From an uncultured Flavobacteriaceae bacterium (GTDB lineage Bacteria; Bacteroidota; Bacteroidia; Flavobacteriales; Flavobacteriaceae): 64,000 nucleotides of DNA. The stretch is from positions 124,001-188,000 of the forward strand of contig CANKUU010000002.1 in the NCBI GenBank assembly GCA_947486785.1, written 5' to 3'. The notes beneath the pieces were generated by a model. The model worked only from the letters and a program-made list of their open reading frames with translations. It ran no database searches and was not told the origin of the DNA. Shown piece after piece: positions 19,457 through 30,140 of the stretch (within the stretch, counting starts at the first letter, position 1; each line of letters opens with the position of its first letter). Made by a program: the position numbers and the translations under genes.

Positions 19457-21205
19457 ATGTACAGAAGTCATACCTGCGGAGAATTACGCGAATCGCATAT
19501 CAACCAAAAAATAAGCCTTTCGGGGTGGGTACATAAAACCAGAGACAAAGGTTTTGTTGTTTGGGTAGATCTGCGTGACCGTTATGGCATTACGCAACTT
19601 GTTTTTGATGAAGACAGAACTTCGTCTAAACTATTAGAACAAGCCCGAAGTTTGGGTCGAGAGTTTGTAGTACAAGTTCGTGGAGAGGTTATTGAAAGGG
19701 CGTCTAAAAACCCCAATATTCCAACAGGTAGTATTGAGGTATTGGTTGAAGATCTTGTGGTTTTAAACACCTCAAAAACCCCTCCTTTTACCATTGAAAA
19801 TGAAACCGATGGCGGCGAAGATATTCGCATGAAATATCGGTATTTAGATATTAGAAGAAACCCCGTAAAAGACAGTCTTATTTTTAGAAGCAAGGTGTCT
19901 ATGGAGGTAAGAAAATACTTGTCTGACCAAGGTTTTATAGAAGTGGAAACGCCTTATTTAATAAAATCTACACCAGAAGGTGCTCGCGATTTTGTAGTGC
20001 CTAGCCGTATGAATGAAGGTCAATTTTACGCCCTTCCGCAATCGCCACAAACCTTTAAACAATTATTAATGGTTGGTGGATTAGACAAATATTTTCAAAT
20101 TGTAAAGTGTTTTAGAGATGAAGATTTACGTGCAGACCGGCAGCCAGAATTTACGCAAATAGATTGCGAGATGGCTTTTGTAGAGCAAGAAGATATTTTA
20201 GCCGCTTTTGAAGGTTTAACCAAGCACCTTCTTAAAGAAATTAAGCAGATAGAAATTACTAGTTTTCCTCGGATAACCTATGACGACGCCATGAAAAAGT
20301 ATGGCAACGACAAACCCGATATTCGGTTCGGAATGGAGTTTGGCGAATTAAACACGGTAGCGCAGCACAAAAATTTTAATGTTTTTAACCAGGCAGAATT
20401 AGTTGTTGGAATTGCCGTACCGGGTGCAAATAGTTACACTAGAAAAGAAATAGATGCGCTTACCAATTGGGTAAAAAGACCCCAAGTAGGTGCCCTAGGC
20501 ATGGTGTATTGTCGCTGCAATGACGATGGCAGCTACAAATCATCGGTAGACAAATTTTACTCCCAAGAAGATTTAGCGCAATGGGCAGCAGTTACTGGCG
20601 CAAAACCTGGTGATTTAATTTGTGTGCTTTCTGGTGACACCAACAAAGTTCGTGCACAATTGAGTGCCTTACGTATGGAGTTAGCAGATCGTTTGGGACT
20701 AAGAAATCCGGAAGAATTTTCACCTTTATGGGTTGTAGATTTTCCGTTATTAGAACTAGATGAAGAAACAGGGCACTACCATGCCATGCACCACCCTTTC
20801 ACCTCTCCAAAACCCGGGCAGCTAGCATTACTTGATACCGACCCTGGTGCCGTTAGAGCAAACGCCTATGATTTGGTGCTTAACGGCAACGAAATTGGTG
20901 GTGGCTCTATTCGTATTCACGATGCAGCAACGCAAAGCACCATGTTTAAACATTTAGGCTTTACCCCTGAAGAGGCTAAAGCACAATTTGGTTTCTTAAT
21001 GGACGCTTTTCAATATGGCGCACCGCCACATGGTGGTATTGCCTTTGGCCTAGACCGTTTGGTTGCTATTTTAGGAGGGCAAGAAACCATTCGCGATTTT
21101 ATCGCTTTTCCAAAAAACAACAGTGGTCGTGATGTGATGATTGATGCCCCAGCACCCATAGACGAAGCGCAGTTGAAGGAATTAAATTTAAAATTAAATC
21201 TGTAA
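19457..21205 (+). CDS. aspS: Aspartate--tRNA ligase
   Basis: 582 aa; [47 protein letters not shown], class II motifs [18 protein letters not shown] and [16 protein letters not shown]. Confidence 0.97.
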   Translation: MYRSHTCGELRESHINQKISLSGWVHKTRDKGFVVWVDLRDRYGITQLVFDEDRTSSKLLEQARSLGREFVVQVRGEVIERASKNPNIPTGSIEVLVEDLVVLNTSKTPPFTIENETDGGEDIRMKYRYLDIRRNPVKDSLIFRSKVSMEVRKYLSDQGFIEVETPYLIKSTPEGARDFVVPSRMNEGQFYALPQSPQTFKQLLMVGGLDKYFQIVKCFRDEDLRADRQPEFTQIDCEMAFVEQEDILAAFEGLTKHLLKEIKQIEITSFPRITYDDAMKKYGNDKPDIRFGMEFGELNTVAQHKNFNVFNQAELVVGIAVPGANSYTRKEIDALTNWVKRPQVGALGMVYCRCNDDGSYKSSVDKFYSQEDLAQWAAVTGAKPGDLICVLSGDTNKVRAQLSALRMELADRLGLRNPEEFSPLWVVDFPLLELDEETGHYHAMHHPFTSPKPGQLALLDTDPGAVRANAYDLVLNGNEIGGGSIRIHDAATQSTMFKHLGFTPEEAKAQFGFLMDAFQYGAPPHGGIAFGLDRLVAILGGQETIRDFIAFPKNNSGRDVMIDAPAPIDEAQLKELNLKLNL

Positions 21206-21230
21206 AAACAGTTTTAAATAAAAAACAAAA

Positions 21231-21280
21231 TACCCCCACCGTTTTAAAAGTTACACATTTTAAAACGGTGGGTATATTTT
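21231..21280 (+). terminator. Rho-independent terminator
   Basis: TACCCCCACCGTTTTAAAA-GTTACACA-TTTTAAAACGGTGGGTATATTTT. Confidence 0.8.
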
Positions 21281-21403
21281 TAATGTGCTAGTGGTTTATG
21301 CGCCTCTATTCTGTAAAAAGCACCTTGCCTTTAAAGGAGCTATAAATAAAGCTCGTGCATAGCATAAAGATTTTAACTACTTTTAGTGCTGCAAATAATT
21401 TTA

Positions 21404-23188
21404 ATGGCAACCCCAGCGCACAGAGCCTTTAGAAAAATTCTTAAATGGCGGTATAAAAATATCTCCAATAAAACCTTTACCCATATTTTAGCGGTAGCCG
21501 TGGGTCTGTTAGCTGGTTTGGCATCGGTAACCCTTAAAAACCTTACGTATTTTATAGAATCGGCTTTAGAGGAAGGTATTGTTTTCTCTAGCAACCAATT
21601 GCATTTTATTTTACCTATTATTGGACTTGCCTTAGTATTTGTATATGTAAAATTGGTGCATAAAAAGCGCTTAGAACATGCTATTTCGTCTATTTTATTT
21701 GCGTTGAGTAAAAAGAAAGGCGTCATTAATTATAAAAAAATATACACGCCGCTTATTACGGCACCACTAACGGTAGGCTTTGGAGGCTCGGTTGGTTTGC
21801 TGGGCCCTGCAGTAGCATCAGGTTCTGCAATTAGCTCCAATTTAGGTAAAATACTACTCCTAAATACAAAAACACGGTCGCTACTCATTGCTTGTGCCTC
21901 AGCTGGTGCGGTAGCTTCAATTTTTCAATCGCCAATTGCTGCCATCATTTTTGCCGTAGAAATTTTCAGTATCGATTTCACCATGCTATCGATGCTTCCA
22001 CTCTTATTGGCGTCTATTTCAGGAGTACTCACATCTTATTTTTTTCTTGGAAACGAGGTGCTTTTTAATTTTTCACTTTCCGATAATTTTGAAATTAAAG
22101 ATACCTTATTTTATGTGCTTTTAGGCGTAGGTACGGCATTTGCCTCTATCTATTTTACCAAAATGTATTTTGGCATTCTACAGTTGTTTAAACCTTTGAA
22201 AAGTCCGAAATATCGTTTGCTCGTTGGGGGGCTTGCTATTGGTATTATGCTGTATTTTATTCCTCCCTTATATGGTGAAGGTTTTGGTTTTATTAATAGC
22301 CTTTTAGAAGGCGATCACCTTTCTGCATTAGGTGCAACCCCTTTTGATGACTATTTAAGTAATATATGGGTTGTAATTGCACTCTTATTTGGACTTACAG
22401 TTTTTAAAGCCATTGCCATGACCACTACTTTTGCAGCCGGGGGTGCAGGAGGTATTTTTATTCCTACCATGGTTATGGGTAGCGCTTTAGGTAACGTTTT
22501 TGCCAAAGTGGTTAATAACCTAGGCTTAGATTTTGCTGTTTCAGAGAGTAATTTCACTCTCATCGGTATGGCTGGCCTCATTGCAGGGGTACTACATGCC
22601 CCATTAACCGCTATTTTCTTAATTGCGGAAATCACAGGAGGTTATGAGCTTTTTGTACCCTTAATGATTACTGCATCAATATCTTACCTAATTACAAAAA
22701 ACACCCTAGATTATACTATTTATACTCGAGAGCTGGCTAAACAGGGCGCACTACTCACCCATAATAAAGACGAAAATGTACTTACCGTAATGCATATCGA
22801 TGATGTTATTGAACGAAAATTTAAAACGGTAACACCAGATATGCTCTTAGGTGATATGCTACATGAAGCTGTTTCAAAATCAGCTCGTAATATATTTCCA
22901 GTAATTGATGAGAGCAATGCCTTTTTGGGTATTGTTTTACTAGATGATATTAGAGAGTTTATGTTTGAAACTTCTTTATACAATTCAATAACAGTAGCTA
23001 CATTTATGAGAGCTGCCCCTGAGCATATCTTTTATGAAAAAGACAATATGCAACAAGTAATGAAAAAATTTCAGGATAGCGGCGCTTGGAATTTACCGGT
23101 GATTAAAAATGGCAAATACTATGGTTTTGTATCAAAATCAAAATTACTAACCGGCTATAGAAAAGAATTAATTAATTTTACACAATAG
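21404..23188 (+). CDS. ClC family chloride channel/antiporter with C-terminal CBS domains
   Basis: GFGGSVGLLGPAVASGSAISSN, FAAGGAGGIFIPTMVMG, and two C-terminal CBS-like segments. Start moved to internal ATG (ORF track 21386). Confidence 0.92.
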   Translation: MATPAHRAFRKILKWRYKNISNKTFTHILAVAVGLLAGLASVTLKNLTYFIESALEEGIVFSSNQLHFILPIIGLALVFVYVKLVHKKRLEHAISSILFALSKKKGVINYKKIYTPLITAPLTVGFGGSVGLLGPAVASGSAISSNLGKILLLNTKTRSLLIACASAGAVASIFQSPIAAIIFAVEIFSIDFTMLSMLPLLLASISGVLTSYFFLGNEVLFNFSLSDNFEIKDTLFYVLLGVGTAFASIYFTKMYFGILQLFKPLKSPKYRLLVGGLAIGIMLYFIPPLYGEGFGFINSLLEGDHLSALGATPFDDYLSNIWVVIALLFGLTVFKAIAMTTTFAAGGAGGIFIPTMVMGSALGNVFAKVVNNLGLDFAVSESNFTLIGMAGLIAGVLHAPLTAIFLIAEITGGYELFVPLMITASISYLITKNTLDYTIYTRELAKQGALLTHNKDENVLTVMHIDDVIERKFKTVTPDMLLGDMLHEAVSKSARNIFPVIDESNAFLGIVLLDDIREFMFETSLYNSITVATFMRAAPEHIFYEKDNMQQVMKKFQDSGAWNLPVIKNGKYYGFVSKSKLLTGYRKELINFTQ

Positions 23189-23226
23189 CAACAACCAGTC
23201 ATTAATGATACATTCCTACAAATAAA

Positions 23227-23481
23227 ATGAGATATCTTGTACTTCTTATTGTCATAATTTCGTTTAGCGCTATTATTTACGGTTATAACTTAGATGCTTC
23301 ACAAGAAGCACTTTCGCATAAATATATAGGTGCTGGCACCGCAGGTTTATTTCTGCTGGCAATGCCCCTTTTTTTATATAAAGAAAGTAAAGGAAAAGAC
23401 TTTAAAGATTATATGCTTACCGATGAAAATGTACGAAAGATGCAAGGTAAATCTCCAAAAGAAGATAAACCCTCTAATTAA
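23227..23481 (+). CDS. Small two-TM membrane protein
   Basis: 84 aa with two hydrophobic segments; compact placement after ClC. Confidence 0.6.
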   Translation: MRYLVLLIVIISFSAIIYGYNLDASQEALSHKYIGAGTAGLFLLAMPLFLYKESKGKDFKDYMLTDENVRKMQGKSPKEDKPSN

Positions 23482-23923
23482 GGTTTCTTCGCTGAATAAA
23501 AAATTTCTTTAATAAATTTGAGGCTTCTTTTTCTAATATTCCTCCTTTTATTTTTGTTTTTGGATGTAAAGTAGTACCCAAAACACCACAACCTCGCTGC
23601 GGATCTTTTGCAGCATAAACAATTTTAGAAATTTGACTCCAATACAAAGCACCTGCACACATTTGGCAAGGCTCTAAGGTGACGTATAGCGTACAATCTT
23701 TCAAAAATTTACCGCCTAAAAAATTGGCAGCTGCCGTAATTGCCTGCATTTCTGCATGTGCGGTTACATCAGTAAGCTGTTCGGTTAAATTATGTGCTCT
23801 TGCAATGATACGATCTTGAACTACTATTACAGCGCCTATTGGCACCTCCCCTTTTTTAAAAGCATCTTCTGCTTCTTGCAAGGCTTTTTTCATAAAATAG
23901 CTGTCATCTAAAGGTAAAATCAT
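23474..23923 (-). CDS. tadA: tRNA-specific adenosine deaminase / nucleoside deaminase
   Basis: HAEMQAI and PCQMCAGALYWSQI zinc motifs of cytidine-deaminase-fold TadA. Confidence 0.9.
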   Translation of the reverse strand: MILPLDDSYFMKKALQEAEDAFKKGEVPIGAVIVVQDRIIARAHNLTEQLTDVTAHAEMQAITAAANFLGGKFLKDCTLYVTLEPCQMCAGALYWSQISKIVYAAKDPQRGCGVLGTTLHPKTKIKGGILEKEASNLLKKFFIQRRNLN

Positions 23924-23973
23924 ACCGCTAATGTAAAACTAAGTTCTTTATAAAAAAGAATAATTAGCTAGAC

Positions 23974-25350
23974 TTAAGACTTATTAGCATAACTAACATT
24001 CTTGTAAAGCGGAATTTTTAAACCCATATAAAAATCAGCACTTTTACTATTATCAGACAATAGGTTTGTAAGTATAGAACCTGAACCAACTGTTAAAGGG
24101 CCTAAACGGAAACCAAGACCCCATGTGGGTGACCCGTATTGACGTAATCCAACAGGTGAATACACACTCAGCCATTTCGACTCCCATCTTGGTACTAAAG
24201 TTGCTGTATTAATAACAGTATTCGCAATACTTTTATTTAGGCTAGCTTTACGCATAGAAAGTGTGGTGTGTAAACCTAAATACCATTTGTTACCAATATA
24301 ATAGTCTCCTAGAATTTGAAGCGCAGAAGGCAATAATACTTTTTGACTCTCAGTAACCCTTGTTCCACTATAATTATCCTCTAAAATTTGATCAATGGTT
24401 TTAGTCTGAAAATCAATTGCAGAAACCGAACCATTAGCATCATATACTGTATTTTCTGCATTTTTATAATTTATACTGCCTATATCGGTTAGCGAAAGTG
24501 CTAGCTTAAACTTGTATTCTTGCGCACGTTTGCCTTGAACTTTGTCGTCCATTATCCGCTTTCTATACTCATAAACCAAACCAATATCAAAACCAACACC
24601 ACCCTGATTATTAGCAAAATTGAGATCTTGGCTTTCAAAATTTGAGGTGTTTCCGTAAGAAAGCGTTCCTTGAGTATTTAGCATATTTAGGGTGCCATTA
24701 AATTCACCTGATAACTCTTGTGATGAAATATAAGCAGCTCCGTAACCCGCTAAGTATTTAAGGGTAATACCTCCCTTTAAAAACTGTTCTTTAGTATTTA
24801 CAATTTCTCTTCCGTAGGTTAATCCTATTTCAGAAAAATAATGCGCTGTAAGATTCAAATTATCTGCGCTAAACTGAAAATCATTTCCAATATCAAAGCC
24901 ATCTTCAATACGCTCATAAAGAGCACCAGGAATATCATTTAAATTAAAAAAGCCTCTTAATCTTGTGGTAAAAGCGACACTTTGTTTTTCACCTAAATTG
25001 AACATGACAGAAGGACCTAAAATATCTACATTACCAAAAAAGTGATTTTTATCCAATGGTGTACGCTCTGAATTTTGACTAAAATTTGAACCACTATCTA
25101 AGGCGTCGACAAGTGAAATACCTATATAATCGTTACCTACAAAAGTACTAACAGAGGCAATATTAATATCACTCGCAAAAGGCGAATTAAAAACATTTGC
25201 CGGATTTAAAAGTACGCCGTGCACGCCCGAATAGTTATCTACAGACTGACCAATATAACTTTGAGCCATCATACCCAAATGAAAAAATGATAGTAGAACC
25301 ATTATGCCTACCCTATAACACCCCTTATTGCCTTTTAAATCTCTTCTCAT
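23974..25350 (-). CDS. DUF5723-like outer membrane protein
   Basis: Signal peptide followed by SYIGQSVDNYSGVHGVLLNPANVFNSPFASDINIASVS; start moved to internal ATG (ORF track end 25380). Confidence 0.65.
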   Translation of the reverse strand: MRRDLKGNKGCYRVGIMVLLSFFHLGMMAQSYIGQSVDNYSGVHGVLLNPANVFNSPFASDINIASVSTFVGNDYIGISLVDALDSGSNFSQNSERTPLDKNHFFGNVDILGPSVMFNLGEKQSVAFTTRLRGFFNLNDIPGALYERIEDGFDIGNDFQFSADNLNLTAHYFSEIGLTYGREIVNTKEQFLKGGITLKYLAGYGAAYISSQELSGEFNGTLNMLNTQGTLSYGNTSNFESQDLNFANNQGGVGFDIGLVYEYRKRIMDDKVQGKRAQEYKFKLALSLTDIGSINYKNAENTVYDANGSVSAIDFQTKTIDQILEDNYSGTRVTESQKVLLPSALQILGDYYIGNKWYLGLHTTLSMRKASLNKSIANTVINTATLVPRWESKWLSVYSPVGLRQYGSPTWGLGFRLGPLTVGSGSILTNLLSDNSKSADFYMGLKIPLYKNVSYANKS

Positions 25351-25600
25351 AAGATGAATTTTAATATTCAACTTCAACAAGCTGAACTTACGTTAATTAT
25401 GATATTACCCTACAACGACTGAAGTTTTAAAAAATTATATGAAAATAGTAGCAAACTATAATTGTTTTCATCTCTAAAACAATTTACAATACCTTTTTAC
25501 CATTAAATTTTAAACGATACCGCAAATAATTGTTAAAGATGTGGTACAATTAACTTTGAATAAAACCAAAAATTGTAGTTTTATCTTTAATTCTGCCTAA

Positions 25601-27376
25601 GTGAAAAAAAGCATCCTCGATAGCATATTAAAACCTAGCGATCTGCGCAAGATTAAGATTGATGACCTGCCACAGCTCGCCCAAGAACTACGAAAATTTA
25701 TTATTGAAATTGTAGCCAGTAAAGAAGGTCATTTAGGTGCGAGTCTTGGAGTAGTAGAACTTACGATAGCGCTACACTATGTTTTTAATACCCCAAAAGA
25801 TCTACTTATTTGGGATGTAGGCCATCAAGCCTATGGCCATAAAATTTTAACTGGACGAAAAAATATTTTTAGCACCAACAGACAGTTAGGAGGCATAAGT
25901 GGTTTTCCAAATAAAAAAGAGAGTGCTTATGATGCCTTTGGTACAGGGCATAGCTCTACATCTATTTCTGCCATTTTAGGCATGGCTATAGCATCAAGCC
26001 TAAAAAAAGAATTTAACAAACAACATATTGCTGTTATTGGAGATGCATCAATTGCGAGCGGAATGGCTTTTGAAGGCCTCAACCATATGGGGGTAACAAA
26101 AGCTAATGTTTTAATTGTGCTTAATGATAATGCTATTGGTATTGACCCAAGTGTTGGTGCGCTAAAAAAATACCTCACGAACGTTAAAACGGGTACTGCA
26201 AAAGATGAAAATATTTTTGAATGTTTAAACTTTGATTATTCTGGCCCTATTGATGGGCATGACTTTCATAAATTAATAGCAGAACTAGAACGTTTAAAAA
26301 CCGTTTCTGGCCCCAAATTATTACATGTAATCACTACAAAAGGAAAAGGATTAAAGCAGGCCGAAGAGCAGCAAGTAACCTACCACGCACCTGGAAAATT
26401 TAATAGCGCTACGGGCGACTTACTTCCAAAAGTAAACACTAATAAAACATCAAAATACCAAGATGTTTTCGGACATACTTTAGTTGAACTTGCCACCAAA
26501 AATTTAAATATTGTTGGTATTACCCCCGCAATGCCTACCGGCAGTTCTCTAAAATTTATGATGGAAAAAATTCCAGATCGTGCTTTTGATGTGGGTATTG
26601 CAGAACAACATGCTGTTACTATGGCCGCAGGTATGGCTTGCGAAGGCCTTGTGCCGTACTGTGCCATTTACTCCACTTTTCTACAAAGAGCTTATGACCA
26701 AATAATACACGATGTAGCTTTGCAAAATTTACCTGTTATTTTTTGCTTAGATCGTGCAGGTTTGGTGGGCGCAGATGGTGCTACACATCACGGTGTATAC
26801 GATATTGCGTATTTGCGTTGCATACCTAACTTAATTATTTTTGCCCCTCTTAATGAAATTGAATTGCGAAATATGATGTATACGGCGCAGCTTGGTTTAA
26901 AACAGCCTATTGCTATTAGATATCCGAGAGGAAAAGGAGCTTTACTACACTGGAAACAACCTTTTAAAGAAATAAAAATAGGTACTTCAACCGTATTAAA
27001 AACAGGTATAAAAATTGCAATTTTAACAATAGGCCCAATAGGTAATATGATTACTGAAATTATAGATGAAATGGGCAATCCTATAGAGATAGGGCATTAT
27101 AATATGCGCTTTATTAAACCACTAGATCATAATCGATTAGTACATATTTTTGAGACGTATAGCCATATAATTACGCTAGAAAATGCAGCTAAAATAGGAG
27201 GTTTTGGTAGTGCTGTGTTAGAATTTGCCAATACTCATAAATACTTAAAACCTATTAAAATTTTCGGAATAGACGACAATTTTATTAGCCATGGTACTAC
27301 AGATGAGTTGCATGAAATCGCAAGGATAGATAAAAAAACAATAAAGAATCATATAAATTATTTGATGAATGTTTAA
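25601..27376 (+). CDS. dxs: 1-deoxy-D-xylulose-5-phosphate synthase
   Basis: GHLGASLGVVELTIALHYVFNTPKDLLIWDVGHQAYGHKILTGR, FGTGHSSTSISA, GIAEQHAVTMAAGMA; GTG start. Confidence 0.95.
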   Translation: MKKSILDSILKPSDLRKIKIDDLPQLAQELRKFIIEIVASKEGHLGASLGVVELTIALHYVFNTPKDLLIWDVGHQAYGHKILTGRKNIFSTNRQLGGISGFPNKKESAYDAFGTGHSSTSISAILGMAIASSLKKEFNKQHIAVIGDASIASGMAFEGLNHMGVTKANVLIVLNDNAIGIDPSVGALKKYLTNVKTGTAKDENIFECLNFDYSGPIDGHDFHKLIAELERLKTVSGPKLLHVITTKGKGLKQAEEQQVTYHAPGKFNSATGDLLPKVNTNKTSKYQDVFGHTLVELATKNLNIVGITPAMPTGSSLKFMMEKIPDRAFDVGIAEQHAVTMAAGMACEGLVPYCAIYSTFLQRAYDQIIHDVALQNLPVIFCLDRAGLVGADGATHHGVYDIAYLRCIPNLIIFAPLNEIELRNMMYTAQLGLKQPIAIRYPRGKGALLHWKQPFKEIKIGTSTVLKTGIKIAILTIGPIGNMITEIIDEMGNPIEIGHYNMRFIKPLDHNRLVHIFETYSHIITLENAAKIGGFGSAVLEFANTHKYLKPIKIFGIDDNFISHGTTDELHEIARIDKKTIKNHINYLMNV

Positions 27377-28484
27377 TAATAAATTCACAAACTATATTCT
27401 TCTAGCTGTTATCTTAATTATTACGAGTACCAGCAATACCTTAGCCCAAGATACTATTACTACAAATACACAGGTAGATTCAACTAAAATTGATACTATC
27501 GTTATCCGAAGAAAACACTATAAGATAAAACATATACCAAGGGGCGTTGAACTGGTAAGTCCGAAAATTTCATTTAAAAACACTAAACCACTAAGCAAAC
27601 GTTTTAAGCGTTTTCGCCCACCCTCTTTTTGGGAGGAAATAAATAAGTTAAGTTTATCTATTAGTGAAGTTGCTTTTTTTAATTGGAAAGCAGGTGGCAA
27701 TAACTCGGTATCAGTAATTGCTAACGGAAGGTTTGAACGGAATTATAAATTTAGATACATCAACTGGAAGAATATTTTAAATCTCAGATTTGGATCAAAC
27801 GCCCAAGAAGGGCAAAAACCTAGAAAAACAGATGATGCCATTCGGTTTAGTTCAGCTTTTAGTTATCGTAGAGATACTATTAGTAATTGGTACTATTCGG
27901 CAAAGGCAAATTTTAATACCCAATTCTCAAATGGGTTTAAATACCCCGATAGAGATACACCTATTTCTAGATTTATGGCGCCAGGTTATTTTTTCTTTGG
28001 TGCAGGTACATCCTATATTCCTGAAAATAAAAAATTTATATTGTACATGTCACCAATCACCCTAAAATCAACCTTTGTCCTAGATCAAAATTTGGCAGAC
28101 AAAGGAGCATACGGGGTTCAAAAAGCGATTTTAGATGCCAATGGAAATGTAATTTCCCCAGGCAAAACAAAATTAGTTGAACTAGGTCTACTTATAAATC
28201 ATAGCTGGGAAAAAGAGATTTATAAAAATGTAGAAATGGATCATCGTATCAGTCTTTATACAGATTACCTAAATAGTTTTGGAAATATTGATATTGATTG
28301 GGAATTAAAATTTAAGCTAATTGTAAACAAATATATAAGCGCAAATATCGGAACACACGTAATCTATGATGACGATATTTTATTTGATCCTATAAAAAAT
28401 GAAAATGGTATTGTTATAGACGAAGGGGTACAACGAATACAATTTAAACAAATTATAGGAGTCGGCGTAGAATATAATTTTTAG
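27369..28484 (+). CDS. DUF3078-like outer membrane protein
   Basis: Signal peptide, LSISEVAFFNWKAGGNNSVSVIANGRFERNYK motif; overlaps dxs by 8 bp. Confidence 0.7.
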   Translation: MFNNKFTNYILLAVILIITSTSNTLAQDTITTNTQVDSTKIDTIVIRRKHYKIKHIPRGVELVSPKISFKNTKPLSKRFKRFRPPSFWEEINKLSLSISEVAFFNWKAGGNNSVSVIANGRFERNYKFRYINWKNILNLRFGSNAQEGQKPRKTDDAIRFSSAFSYRRDTISNWYYSAKANFNTQFSNGFKYPDRDTPISRFMAPGYFFFGAGTSYIPENKKFILYMSPITLKSTFVLDQNLADKGAYGVQKAILDANGNVISPGKTKLVELGLLINHSWEKEIYKNVEMDHRISLYTDYLNSFGNIDIDWELKFKLIVNKYISANIGTHVIYDDDILFDPIKNENGIVIDEGVQRIQFKQIIGVGVEYNF

Positions 28485-28514
28485 CCTCTATGATACAGTT
28501 AAATACAATTAAGA

Positions 28515-29858
28515 CTAAAGCTGTTTACCCATAATTTTGTTATGAATGTGTACCGCAGCACTATCGGAAAGACTAGCAACATAGCAACAGGTATTTAACA
28601 AAATTTGATAGGTAGATTGATCGGTTTTTCGATAAAATTCTGGTAGTGTTTTAAGCATTAAAGCATCATAATTAGAGGAACATCCTTCTTTAGTACGTAC
28701 TAATGCCCTTGTATACACCTCTAAAATATCTGAGATAATTTTATAGCCTGCTATCTCTTTTTCAATAACTTCTTGCGATTCATATACCTGCGCAACACTT
28801 ACATCAATAATGTCAGATATCTGCGCTTTATAGCCACTTTTGTCTAGTAAAGCGACATCAAAGCTGCCGTCAAGTATAGCCTCTTCATTGGCTATAAAAA
28901 TAGAAATAGCATCTCTTATTAAGGTATTTATTGCCAAAGCACGTAAATAGCTAAGTCGGTCTTGCTTATATTTTAATGCATTGTACTTAGCGGTATTTAT
29001 TGAATCTTTTACCAGTTTTATCAAATACTCTAATGCGTAATCTTCAGAAATTAGTCCTAAATTAATGCCATCTTCAAAATCTATAATAGTATAGCAAATA
29101 TCATCGGCTGCTTCTACTAAAAATGTTAAAGGATGTCTTGCAAAACTAATAGCATCGGTACTTCGGGTTTGCACTAAACCTAACTCATTAGCCACTTCTT
29201 GAAAGCTCTCTTTTTCGGACTGAAAAAAACCAAACTTCTTATCGGCTATATGCTTTGTAGCTTTTTTAGGTAATGATTCTTTAGGATATTTCATAAAAGC
29301 ACCTAAAGTAGCATAGCTTAGTCGTAAGCCCCCATCAACGCCTTCACGTGTTTCTGTCAACAATTTATACCCATTAGCGTTTCCTTCAAAATCAATAATA
29401 TCTTGAAATTCTTTTTCTGAAAGTTGGGCTTTAAACTGCTGTCCGTTTCCATTTTTAAAATACTCTCCAATGGCCTTTTCACCACTATGGCCAAAGGGTG
29501 GGTTACCAATATCATGAGCCAATGCCGCTGCGGCAACTATAGCTCCAAAATCATTAAACTGGTAGCCATGGGTTTCTTTTAAATGTGGATGTTTCTCTAA
29601 TAACTTTTTTCCAGCAATTCTACCTAAACTTCTACCTACTACTGACACTTCTAAACTGTGTGTTAATCTTGTATGAACAAAATCTGTTTTTGAGAGTGGT
29701 ATTACTTGAGTTTTATCTTGTAAACTACGAAAAGCTGCCGAAAAAATAATTCGATCATAGTCCACTTCAAAACCCAAGCGGGTCTCATCTTGCTCTTTAC
29801 GTAATCTTTTTGTGGTATCGCCGAAGCGCTTTAACGACAGAAGCTGTTCCCAATTCAT
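28515..29858 (-). CDS. dgt: dGTP triphosphohydrolase (HD domain)
   Basis: RLTHSLEVSVVGRSLG, AAALAHDIGNPPFGHSGE, EAADDICYTIIDFEDGI. Confidence 0.92.
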   Translation of the reverse strand: MNWEQLLSLKRFGDTTKRLRKEQDETRLGFEVDYDRIIFSAAFRSLQDKTQVIPLSKTDFVHTRLTHSLEVSVVGRSLGRIAGKKLLEKHPHLKETHGYQFNDFGAIVAAAALAHDIGNPPFGHSGEKAIGEYFKNGNGQQFKAQLSEKEFQDIIDFEGNANGYKLLTETREGVDGGLRLSYATLGAFMKYPKESLPKKATKHIADKKFGFFQSEKESFQEVANELGLVQTRSTDAISFARHPLTFLVEAADDICYTIIDFEDGINLGLISEDYALEYLIKLVKDSINTAKYNALKYKQDRLSYLRALAINTLIRDAISIFIANEEAILDGSFDVALLDKSGYKAQISDIIDVSVAQVYESQEVIEKEIAGYKIISDILEVYTRALVRTKEGCSSNYDALMLKTLPEFYRKTDQSTYQILLNTCCYVASLSDSAAVHIHNKIMGKQL

Positions 29859-30011
29859 TTGCTAATTAATGTTTTAAGCTTTGCATTACCTAGTTGGCTC
29901 TTAAGGTCTTATGAAAAACCTAAAAGAATAACCTATTAGTAGTTTTACTATGGTTTGCAAGATACAGCTTTTACTATGTTTGCGCGAATATTGATAGATT
30001 CTAATCGGTAC

Positions 30012-30049
30012 TTAACCTTCTCTTAATATAGTAACATTTAGGTAACCGT
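30012..30049 (+). promoter_or_regulatory. Pho-box-like direct repeats upstream of TonB receptor
   Basis: TTAACCT-N4-TTAATAT (30012, 30023) and TAACATT-N4-TAACCGT (30032, 30043), 11-bp spacing within each pair. Confidence 0.45.
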
Positions 30050-30140
30050 TTTGCAATATCCATTTAACATACCGATAACTCGACTTTTACAAGTAGGCAG
30101 TTCTTTTGCACCGGTATTTAAAACAAACACAAACATAGTA

